From assembly GCA_016710115.1 (NCBI GenBank), contig JADJLN010000011.1, positions 80,470-144,469 on the forward strand: a stretch of 64,000 bases of DNA, in the 5' to 3' direction. Shown piece after piece: positions 36,873 to 45,510 of this stretch. A program made the translations under genes and the position numbers. The notes beneath the pieces are model-generated. The model did no database searches, had not been told where the DNA came from, and saw only the letters and a list, made by a program, of their open reading frames with translations. The stretch comes from Saprospiraceae bacterium (GTDB lineage Bacteria; Bacteroidota; Bacteroidia; Chitinophagales; Saprospiraceae). Position 1 is the first letter of the stretch, and each line of letters starts with the position of its first letter.

Positions 36873-38029
36873 CTACCCCAGCCCGCTGGCCCGCATCACG
36901 GCCTGATGGCCAAAGCGGTTGCGGATGCGATCCATGGCCTGCATGAGGTGGACCTCTTCCAGCGTATCATTGAAGAGGTCGATCTGATAATGCCCCTGGA
37001 CCAGTCCGCTGAACTTCACTCCGATGAGGCGGATGAGCTGCCGTCGTTGGTAAAGCCGGTCGAACAGGTCGAGGGCGGCGGTCTGCAACGGTCCATCGGT
37101 AGCGGTATAACTGATGCGCCGCTGCATGGTGTAGGTGTTGAAGTCGGCATAGCGGATCTTCACGGTGATGCAGCTGGTGAGTTTGTTGGCCTTCCGCAGA
37201 TCGAAGGCCAGCCGTTCGGTCATGCCGCGCAGCATATCCCGCACCCGGCTCACCTCCAGAGTATCCTGTTGAAAGGTCCGCTCTGACGACATGGATTTCT
37301 GTTCCTCATAAGGTATGACGGCTGCATCATCGATGGCATTGGCTTTGCGCCAGAGGTCCTTGCCATGCTTGCCAAATTCGCGCTGGAGCAACCCCATGGG
37401 AATCTCGCTCAACACCCGAACGGTCCGGACGCCCATGAAGCTGAGCTTTTTGTAGGTCTCCTTCCCGATACCAGGAATCTTGTTGGTCGAGAGAGGTGCC
37501 AGAAACCCCCTTTCCGTGCCGGCAGGAACGGAGATCGTCCCATTGGGCTTGACCTCCCCGGTGCCCACTTTGGATACGAGCTTATTGACGGAAAGGCCAA
37601 AGGAGATCGGCAGGCCACTTTCCTGCATGATCCGATCACGCAGTTCGCCCGACCACTGCATACACCCGAAATAGCGGTCCATCCCGGTCAGGTCGAGATA
37701 GAACTCATCGATCGATGCCTTTTCAAAGACGGGGGCCTGATCGGCAATGATCTCGGTGACGAGGTGCGAGTACCGGCTGTAGCTGTCCATGTCCCCTCGC
37801 AAGACCAGAGCATCCGGGCAGAGGCGCAGTGCCATCTTCATCGGCATGGCCGAGTGGACGCCGAAGCGCCGGGCTTCATAACTGCAGGCAGCCACCACCC
37901 CGCGATCACTGGTGCCCCGACGATCAGTGGCTTGCCGCGCAGACTGTCATTCTTCAGGCATTCCACTGCCACAAAGAAAGCATCGAGGTCGAGATGGAGT
38001 ATGGCCCGGTTGAAGTGTGTCGTATTCAT
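36873..38029 (-). CDS. dinB: DNA polymerase IV (Y-family), frameshifted
   Basis: About 386 residues after repair. The N-terminal frame gives AILHLDLDAFFVAVECL (metal-binding Asp and steric-gate-region Phe) and LRGKPLIVG; the next frame continues VVAACSYEARRFGVHSAMPM, KASIDEFYLDLTGMDRYFG (catalytic SIDE), GLSVNKLVSKVGTGEVKPNG and PGIGKETYKKLSFMGVRTV (helix-hairpin-helix). The break is in a C run at 37915-37918 (G run on the coding strand), where one more base restores GGTSDRGVVAA. It makes error-prone translesion DNA synthesis. Polymerase IV members typically carry a C-terminal clamp-binding tail; a short end without an obvious QxxLF motif is seen here. Confidence 0.9.
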
Positions 38030-38596
38030 GGGAGGTTGTCAGTTGTCGGTTTCTGTTGTCGGTTGTCAGTTTTCGGTTGTCTGTTGAAGGGGTTATTTCG
38101 TTATTGGGTTATTTCGATAGGCGGTGCAAGTGGAGTGTAGAGAGTAGAGAGTGAGTAAACTCTGTGGTAAATGCGGAAATTGGACGAAAGTGTAACCTGG
38201 AGACCCAGAGACGAAGGGACTCAGTGACGGAGGGACGGAGAAATTGGAAGACGGAAAGCGCCTGCTTGCCGGCGAGGCAGGGAAGTGGCGACTTTGTAAC
38301 CATGAGAACGTGGGACTTTGAGACCCAGAGACCCAGAGACGAAGGGACTCGGGGACGCAGAGTAGGGAGTATCTCCGTTTTGGTCATTCGGATTCGGTCA
38401 TTCGCGCTCGTGTCATTCGGATTCGGTCATTCGGATTCGGTCATTCGGATTTGGTCATTGGAATTTGTTTGTGTTTGGAATTTGTCATTTGGGATTTCAC
38501 TTGGCCTTTGTTTGTCAAAATTAAAACATTTTGTGTTGTATTCAATACGCAGGGAAAGAAAAACCTGACCTATTTTAGGCGGCTAAACAGAACACT
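38030..38596. other. Gene-free spacer with low-complexity repeat tracts
   Basis: These 567 bases lie upstream of dinB and the MFS gene, which diverge. They contain three unrelated families of short repeats (see repeat entry) and no reliable ORF. Promoters for both genes must lie in it; none is obvious. Confidence 0.7.
38036..38470 (+). repeat. Cluster of short direct repeats
   Basis: Three kinds occur in order. (1) 38036-38086: five to six GTTGTC(A/G)GTT-like units. (2) A 23-base word beginning GAGACCCAGAGACG at 38200-38222 and exactly repeated at 38328-38350, with extra partial copies between. (3) 38382-38461: about five units of a 14-base word (GGTCATTCGGATTC), some degenerate. A small hairpin CCTGCTTGCC/GGCGAGGCAGG lies at 38261-38281. 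No spacers of CRISPR type. Confidence 0.75.
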
Positions 38597-40023
38597 ATGT
38601 CCGAAAGCCGACAGACGGCCAGCCGCCACTCGTTGTACATCCTCATTACTGTATTCTTTTTCTGGGGATTCGTCGCCGCATCCAACACGGTATTGATCCC
38701 TTTTTTCAAGGAAAACTTCACCCTCCTCCAATGGCAGTCGCAACTCGTGGACCTGGCCTTTTATGCCGCCTATTTCTTCGGCTCCCTGATCTACTTCCTG
38801 ATCTCCTCCCGGATGGGCGACCCACTCAATCGGATCGGCTACAAAAAGGGGTTGGTGATCGGCTTTCTGATCTCCGCGTGCGGAGCTGCCCTGTTCTACC
38901 CTGCCGCACATTTGGGCTCATTCCCCCTGCTGCTGATAGCTCTGTCAGTTATCGGCCTCGGATTTACCCTCCAGCAGATCGTCGCCAATCCATACATGGT
39001 CGCCATCGGTGATCCGGCCACCGGGGCGCATCGGATCAATATGGCACAAGGCGTCAATTCCTTTGGCACCATGACGGGCCCTTTGCTGATCAGCTGGGCA
39101 CTGTTTGGCAATATCCAGGCAGAAACCACCCAGGGACTGGAGGTCGTGCAGATCCCCTATCTGATCCTGGCAGGGTGTCTTGTCCTGTTCGCACTCCTGC
39201 TGGGACGATCCCGTCTGCCTTCCATTACCACAACCGAGAAGATCCGGCACGACCTGGGCGCCCTGCGATTTCCTCAACTCGTCTGGGGTATGGCCGCCAT
39301 CTTTATCTATGTCGGAGTGGAGGTCAGTATCCAGAGCAACCTGCCTGCCCTGATGGCCGATCCAAACATGCTCGGACTGGATCATACACAAACTGTTCAC
39401 TACATCAGCCTGTATTGGGGAAGCCTCATGATCGGCCGGTGGACGGGTGCCATCGGGGTCTTCAATGTATCCCCTCTGTGGAAAAAGATCCTGTGGATCA
39501 TCGTCCCGCTCATCGCCTTTGCAGTTATCCTGTTTGTTAACAGCTTGAAGGAAGCCCATTGACAGATCTCCTTGGCTACCTTCCTTTTATCTTCATTTGC
39601 ATCCTCGGGTTCTTTATGGGCAATGACAAGCCTGCACGTACCCTGATGCTCTTCAGTGGCCTGGGCATGGCTATGATGATCGCCGGACTGGCCCTCGATG
39701 GCCAATGGGCCGTGTACGCCTTTGTGTCGGGCGGATTATTCTGTTCAATCATGTGGCCCTGCATCTTTGCACTTTCCATTGCCGGACTTGGCAAATACAC
39801 CAACCAGGGTTCCTCCCTCCTGGTGATGATGATCCTCGGCGGTGCCATCATCCCGCCCCTGCAGGGATACCTGGCAGACCTGGCGGGTATCCAGATGAGC
39901 TACTGGATTCCCGTTGCCTGTTTCGGATTCCTGGCCCTTTATGCATGGCGGGTGAAATCCATCCTGATGGCACAAGGGATACACTACGATCAATTGAGTG
40001 ATTCGCAAAACGAACCTGTATAA
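38597..40023 (+). CDS. Sugar MFS transporter (FHS/FucP-GluP family), frameshifted
   Basis: About 475 residues after repair, the length usual for Bacteroidota glucose/galactose/GlcNAc-type MFS porters. The N half has FFFWGFVAASNTVLIPFFKE, FYAAYFFGSLIYFLISSRMG, GLGFTLQQIVANPYMVAIGD and ITFNMAQGVNS-like INMAQGVNSFGTMTGP. The C half has SGGLFCSIMWPCIFALSIAG, GLGKYTNQGSSLLVMMILGG and ADLAGIQMSYWIPVACF. The first frame ends at 39562 and the second begins near 39559 in the hydrophilic linker; the family has no such split, so a single-base indel at about 39540-39565 is inferred. It would bring sugars released by the neighbouring glycosidases into the cytoplasm. Confidence 0.88.
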
Positions 40024-40041
40024 CCTGTTCAACTGACCTTC

Positions 40042-41640
40042 ATGCGACTACCCTATCTTCCGTTCGGCCTGGTCCTTCTGATTTTGTCAGGATTGTCCTT
40101 TTCTGCTCACGCGCAGGATAAGCTATTGCCAGCCATCATCCCTGCCCCGACATCTCTGCAGCTCATGCCTGGCCGGTTTTCCTGGCATGAGTTTTCCGCC
40201 ATCGCCGCTCCGACCACTTCTCCCCTCCTTTCTGATGTGCAGGATTTCTATAAACAGCTCGTTCAGCTCGGTGTATCCGATGTGAAAACTGGATTGAACA
40301 ACCTGCAATTTGAACTAGACACCCTTTTCCACCTAAACCCTGAAGCCTATCAGGTGGTGATCAAACCAAACCTGATCACGATAAAAGCCCGTTCGGAGCA
40401 AGGTTTCCTCTACGGTTTTAACAGTGTGCTGCAAACCATGACAGTGGATTCCGTTGATGGCACACTCTATTCCCCCTGTCTGAGCATCGAAGATGCCCCG
40501 CGATTCCCCTACCGTGGCATGCATCTCGATGTCTGCCGCCATTTCTTTCCGGTTTCCTTTATCAAACGGTATATCGATTATCTCGCGATGTACAAATTCA
40601 ACACCTTTCACTGGCATCTGACGGAAGACCAGGGATGGCGGATCGAGATCAAACAATACCCGAAACTGACAGAGATCGGTGCGTGGAGAGCTGAGACGCT
40701 GGTGGGCCATTACAGTCAGAAGCCCCACACATATGATGGCATTCGATACGGGGGATATTACACGCAGGAGGAGATCCGGGATGTGGTCGCCTATGCCACG
40801 TCAAAAGGTGTCACCATTATCCCGGAGATTGAAATGCCCGGCCATGCGCTGGCTGCTTTGTCTGCCTATCCCGAACTCTCCTGCACAGGCGGGCCCTTCA
40901 CGCCCGCGACTACCTGGGGCGTCTTTGATGATGTCTTCTGTACACGCCCGGAAACAATTACGTTTCTCTGCAACGTTCTGGACGAAGTCATCGATCTTTT
41001 CCCGGGCACGTACATTCATATCGGCGGGGATGAATGCCCCAAAACCAGATGGAAGGTCTGTCCTGTCTGCCAACAGAATAGGATCGATCACGGCCTCGCA
41101 GATGAACATGAATTGCAGAGCTGGTTTATCCGGCAGATCGAGCAACATCTCCACAGCAGAGGCCGACGGCTGATCGGATGGGATGAGATCCTGGAAGGTG
41201 GCCTGGCCCCTGACGCCACAGTGATGTCCTGGCGGGGCACTCGCGGTGGTGAAGAAGCTGCTCGTTTGGGCCACCACGTGATCATGACTCCGGGACAACC
41301 ATGCTATTTTGATCATTATCAATCAACCCTTCCGGGGCAACCTGTCGCGATAGGTGGGTATAATCCACTGGAATCAGTCCACCAGTGGGACCCTCTCCCC
41401 CCGGGTCTGGAATCTTCGGCGCAGAACATGATCCTCGGTGGACAGGGCAATGTCTGGACGGAATATATGCTGGACGAACGGCATGTGGAGTACATGGTTT
41501 TTCCTCGACTGGCAGCACTGGCAGAGGCCTTGTGGTGTGATCCGGATACAACGAACTATGACGACTTTCTGCATCGGCTCAACATCCATGAACAACGATG
41601 GCAGGCCGAGGGTATCAATTATTTCCGCTATTATCGCTGA
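40042..41640 (+). CDS. Beta-N-acetylhexosaminidase, GH20
   Basis: A 532-residue exported enzyme: signal peptide to SAHA-Q, an N-terminal GH20b domain (~25-145), then the catalytic TIM barrel. FNTFHWHLTEDQGWRIEIKQ, TIIPEIEMPGHALAALSAYP, and YIHIGGDECPKTRW (the Asp-Glu acid pair for substrate-assisted cleavage) are seen, with VMSWRGTRGGEEAARLGHHV and GGQGNVWTEYM later. It releases terminal beta-linked GlcNAc or GalNAc. Periplasmic or surface, placed between the sugar porter and the glycosylasparaginase on the plus strand. Confidence 0.94.
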   Translation: MRLPYLPFGLVLLILSGLSFSAHAQDKLLPAIIPAPTSLQLMPGRFSWHEFSAIAAPTTSPLLSDVQDFYKQLVQLGVSDVKTGLNNLQFELDTLFHLNPEAYQVVIKPNLITIKARSEQGFLYGFNSVLQTMTVDSVDGTLYSPCLSIEDAPRFPYRGMHLDVCRHFFPVSFIKRYIDYLAMYKFNTFHWHLTEDQGWRIEIKQYPKLTEIGAWRAETLVGHYSQKPHTYDGIRYGGYYTQEEIRDVVAYATSKGVTIIPEIEMPGHALAALSAYPELSCTGGPFTPATTWGVFDDVFCTRPETITFLCNVLDEVIDLFPGTYIHIGGDECPKTRWKVCPVCQQNRIDHGLADEHELQSWFIRQIEQHLHSRGRRLIGWDEILEGGLAPDATVMSWRGTRGGEEAARLGHHVIMTPGQPCYFDHYQSTLPGQPVAIGGYNPLESVHQWDPLPPGLESSAQNMILGGQGNVWTEYMLDERHVEYMVFPRLAALAEALWCDPDTTNYDDFLHRLNIHEQRWQAEGINYFRYYR

Positions 41641-41657
41641 TCGAAATCGATTACCCA

Positions 41658-42627
41658 TGTCTTCACGTCGTTCTTTTCTGGGGAAAAGTCTGCTTTCGGC
41701 AGCCGGAATGATTACTGCATCAAGGCAACTTCATCTTCCTGATGCACTTCAGACCGCCTCAACGGACCCACTGGTGATCAGCACCTGGAACTTTGGCATT
41801 CCTGCGAATGAAGCAGCGATGAAGGTTATTGAACAGGGAGGCTCTGCCTCGATGCTGTCGAATCTGGAGTGATGATCGTCGAAGCCGACCCGGAATCGAC
41901 ATCAGTCGGACGGGGTGGCTTCCCGGATGCAGCAGGCGATGTGACCCTGGATGCATCCATCATGGATCATCGCGGACAATGTGGAGCTGTAGCCTGTCTG
42001 GAGAAAACCCTCCACCCCATCAGCGTTGCCCGGGCGGTCATGGAACGCACACAACATGTCTTGCTCGTAGGCGAAAAAGCACGGGATTTCGCTACCCAGA
42101 TCGGTTTCCCGAAAACCGGTCTGCTGACGCCGAATGCCCGAAAAGCCTGGAAAGCCTGGAAGGCAAACAACCCGAAATGGCGGTCATTCAGTACGGATAT
42201 CAGCAATCATGATACGATCGGTATGCTCGCTATCGACAAACAGGGCAACCTGTCTGGTGCGTGCACGACATCCGGTTGGGCGTTCAAGATTCCAGGGCGA
42301 GTGGGTGACTCCCCGATCATCGGTGCCGGCTTGTACGTGGATAATGAAATAGGCGCGGCCACCGCTACCGGTACAGGTGAAGAAGTGATCAAGATCTGCG
42401 GTTCGTTTCTCGTGGTGGAACTGATGCGCCAGGGGTACTCCCCTCAACGGGCTTGTGAAGAAGCCGTCAGCCGGATTAAAAAACGAAATCCGGGCAATCC
42501 GGAGCTCTTTGTCGGCTTTATTGCGATCAATAAGTCTGGGGAGCATGGTGCCTTTGCGACCAAAACGGGGTTTGAGTATGCACTCTACCAACATGGCCAG
42601 AACAGACTTATCCCTGGTTTATTCTAG
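41658..42627 (+). CDS. N4-(beta-N-acetylglucosaminyl)-L-asparaginase (glycosylasparaginase), frameshifted
   Basis: About 323 residues after repair; an Ntn hydrolase that cleaves GlcNAc-Asn, the last link of N-glycans. Leader MSSRRSFLGKSLLSAAGMI (Tat-like RR), VISTWNFGIPANEAAMKVIE, then after the shift VEADPESTSVGRGGFPDAAG, MDHRGQCGAVACLE, and NHDTIGMLAIDKQGNLSGAC, in which the Thr of HDT is the autocatalytic nucleophile; GRVGDSPIIGAGLYVDNEIG and GAATATGTGEEVIK follow. One C missing at about 41852 (GCC CTC GAT read as GCCTCGAT) breaks the frame; adding it restores SALDAVESGVMIV. Very similar to human aspartylglucosaminidase blocks. Converges on the GH2 gene with a four-base overlap. Confidence 0.9.
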
Positions 42628-44783
42628 ATCCTGCTGGTCCATTTGATTGAAAGGCGCACCTGGGCACCAACCATCTTTACAGCGGAATCGAACCCTCCGT
42701 TTTGTGCACTCATTTTGAATTTTCGATCATCTTCCGGGCGATCACATCCTGAATGGCAAAATAGGCCGGCTGTTTTCTCGCCATAATAGTCGATGATGGA
42801 CCAGCTGGCTCCTGGCCAGGGCTCGTTGAATTGCCACAACAGGCTGCCCATACAATAGGGTTTGGCGTCCAGATGAGTCGTAATCGCGATCTGATAAGCC
42901 TTGGCCTGAAGATGATGACTCATCTTCACCCAGGCCTGAAAATCATCCCCCGGATCCGGGTCTCCTTCCATGACCCGATACCTGTCGATCAGTCTATTTC
43001 CCTTATACGACCGCTGGTGAAACTGCATCACCGGGCTGTCCGCTTGCCAATCTGAATGGTTACTGAATCTCTCAACTGAGGACCACGTAGGTAAGGACTG
43101 CAACCCATATTCACTCATGAACCGGGGCACTCTCGTGCGCAAGCTGTCCAGGGGCATCTCTCCATGCCAGACACCCCAGAAATGGTTGTCGCCATGAGCG
43201 AGATCTGCCGGATCACCCCAATTGCTCAACGGACTTGTCTGAACATACCGTGCGCCAGGATGCAATTGTTCGACTAATTCAGGCAACATCCCTTTAAACA
43301 GAATATCATAATCTCCTTTCATCCAATTTATTGCATCTGGCCCCCATCCATAGGTTGAAGACCACCCCCAATTCTTCCAGGCGACATCAATCTCATTATT
43401 ACCACACCACAGCGCCAGGCTCGGATGTTTGCGCAAGCGGATGACCTGTTCAGTCACTTCCCTGTTTACGTTCTGGAGAAACGAGGTATCCCCAGGATAC
43501 ATCGTATTGGCAAACATGAAATCCTGCCAGACCAGGATACCGAGGGAATCAGCCAGATGGTAGAACAGGTCATCTTCATAAATTCCGCCCCCCCACACGC
43601 GGAGCATATTGAAACCGGCATCAAATGCACTCAGGAGCAATTCCCGATACGTGGATTTCGCAATCCGGCACGAAACAGGTCGGCAGGCACTAATTCGCAC
43701 CAACAGCAAACACTGGTCGACCATTCACGACAAACGTAAATGGAGTACCCTGTGAATCCGGGGTCTGATCAGGGTAATCGTCCGGATGCCCGCCTTCCAG
43801 ATCTGTGTGTCTGAGCCGCTTTCACTTCGTGCGATGACTTGAGCGTTACACAACACGGGGTCGCCTGCGTGCTGAGGCCACCACAGGTCCGGGTGAATGA
43901 TCTGAAACGGTAATTCGTATAAAAACTGACATGGTAAAACAGTGATCGATCTTTTGCTGACAAGGTCATTAACCCTGGCTTCCAGAAGGACAAGTTGTTC
44001 TTTTTCCGAGATCAGTGTCGTATGCATCACGACTTCTGCCGTATCTCCATGGATGCGGGTTGTCTGCAACCATGCATCAGACACCTGCAGGTCAGATCTG
44101 GAATGCAGATAAACCTGTTTCCAGATGCCGCATCCGGGCATTGGCGGTGCAAAATCCCAACCGAATTGACAGGCTGCTTTTCGTGTAAACACAGAGGGCT
44201 TGCCAGGGAAGGGATCACTATCCGCTGGATAGGTCCAGGGTATGCCAATTGAGAATTCCTCTCCCCGGATGATAGCCGGGTCAAATGTTATCTGGATGAC
44301 GAGTGAATCTGCGTCCCTCCATGTGTCCAGGTTGATCCGCCATTGGCGAAACATGTTGGCCGCATCGAGGACAAGTTGCCCGTTGATCCGTACATGGGCA
44401 TACGTGTCCAATCCTTCAAAAACCAATTCCAGATGGCGATCCAACGGCACCTCTTCATGAGCGAACACAGTCAACTCGTAGATCCAGGTTGTCGTATCAA
44501 TCCACCCCAAACGAAGTGCTTCATCCCGATAGAAGGGATCCGGGATCTGCCGGTTGAGCAGGAGATCATTGTGAATGGCCCCCGGAACTGTGGCCTTTCC
44601 CGAAAATCGACCATCCATGGAGCGATAGGTCCAGCCTGTATCGAGGAAGATTCGTGATTGGTGAGGGTCGGACCCTTGACCCAGGCAGGGCTGATGGGAC
44701 AAAAGCTCCAGAAGCATGCAAACCAGAATGGAATTCCAGAACCGCACGGTATCATTCCCTGGTTGTTGTCTTTTACTTATCAT
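42624..44783 (-). CDS. Beta-mannosidase, GH2, with clustered frameshifts
   Basis: A gene of about 720 codons. The 5' half gives an exported protein: signal to CLGQ, GH2 sugar-binding domain (ATVPGAIHNDLLLNRQIPDP, WIYELTVF, LVFEGLDTYAHVRINGQL, FGWDFAPPMPGCGIWK). The 3' half has AFDAGFNMLRVWGGGIYEDD, PSLALWCGNNEID (Asn-Glu acid/base), FWGVWHGEMPLDS, RFMSEYGLQSLP (catalytic nucleophile Glu) and LLWQFNEPWPGASWSIIDYY, matching beta-mannosidases. Between them, 43660-43780 needs three one-base repairs (restoring GTPFTFVVNGRP, then a GANWVPADLF-like block, then RIAKSTYRELL). It hydrolyses the Man-beta-GlcNAc bond of the N-glycan core. Its ATG overlaps the cutC stop by four bases. Confidence 0.85.
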
Positions 44784-45493
44784 TCTGTTGCTGTTTCATC
44801 GGTCAAGCCACAGGCCTTCATCAACGCGTGGATACAATCCAGATCAGCTCGACCATCAGGACGTATTGATGCAGATGAATGAACATGACGAATACCTGCA
44901 GCCAGCATCTGTTGTATATGCTCCGGCCGTACGGATCCCGCAGCGACTACGGACAAACCACCTGTCTCCTGACCCAGCAGTTTGATAAAATGGCCCAAAT
45001 TGTCTATTGCCTTTCCACTCCCTCCACTGGTCAATACGCGCTGGACGCCCATGCTGGCCAAATCCTGCAAAGCGGAAATGGGTGAATCCAGTAGATCAAA
45101 CGCACGATGAAAGGTGGGCTTGATCTCTTCACCAGCGTATTGAATGATTTGTTCAATCTGGTCGGTTGCCAGCAATCCAGTGGTTGACAGGCAACCGAAG
45201 GTGATCCCGTCTGCCCCGGCCAGAACGGATTCTTCGATCTGATTCAGCATATCCTGTAATTCCTCCGGTGAATAGATAAAATTTCCCGGTCTGGGCCTGA
45301 TCATGACCCGCAGGACTCCGGAAAACTGCATTCTGGCCTCCCGAACCATTGATTTCCCGGGCCAAAGCCCGTCCAGAGTATAATCCGTGCACAATTCAAT
45401 GGATGGCACACCCGCCTTTTCTGCGAGATGAACACTTTCCAGATCAAAGCAGCAGATTTCCAGTTGGCAGGTATCTTCTATCTTGCGCGTCAC
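44780..45493 (-). CDS. cutC: CutC family TIM-barrel protein
   Basis: A 237-residue cytoplasmic protein: LEICCFDLESVHLAEKAGVP, SIELCTDYTLDGLWP, RVMIRPRPGNFIYSPEEL (the CutC MIRPR.G.F.Y motif), ADGITFGCLSTTG, FHRAFDLLDSP and VLTSGGSGKAIDN, VVAAGSVRPEHI. CutC was linked with copper tolerance, but copper binding has been disputed and no metal motif is obvious. Here it is the first gene of a two-gene operon with beta-mannosidase and 18 bases from the divergent GH92 alpha-mannosidase, which points to glycan metabolism instead. That role is inferred from context alone. Confidence 0.9.
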   Translation of the reverse strand: MTRKIEDTCQLEICCFDLESVHLAEKAGVPSIELCTDYTLDGLWPGKSMVREARMQFSGVLRVMIRPRPGNFIYSPEELQDMLNQIEESVLAGADGITFGCLSTTGLLATDQIEQIIQYAGEEIKPTFHRAFDLLDSPISALQDLASMGVQRVLTSGGSGKAIDNLGHFIKLLGQETGGLSVVAAGSVRPEHIQQMLAAGIRHVHSSASIRPDGRADLDCIHALMKACGLTDETATE

Positions 45494-45510
45494 TTCTTGA
45501 TCGATTGTAT

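Noticed and set aside
38036..38470. CRISPR array
   Set aside because: Repeats are short, imperfect, belong to three families and have no regular unique spacers; no cas genes are nearby.
39540..39565. The MFS transporter as two genuine coupled half-genes (four-base overlap TTGA)
   Set aside because: Known members are single chains, and other homopolymer indels are frequent in this window, so an indel is the simpler explanation.
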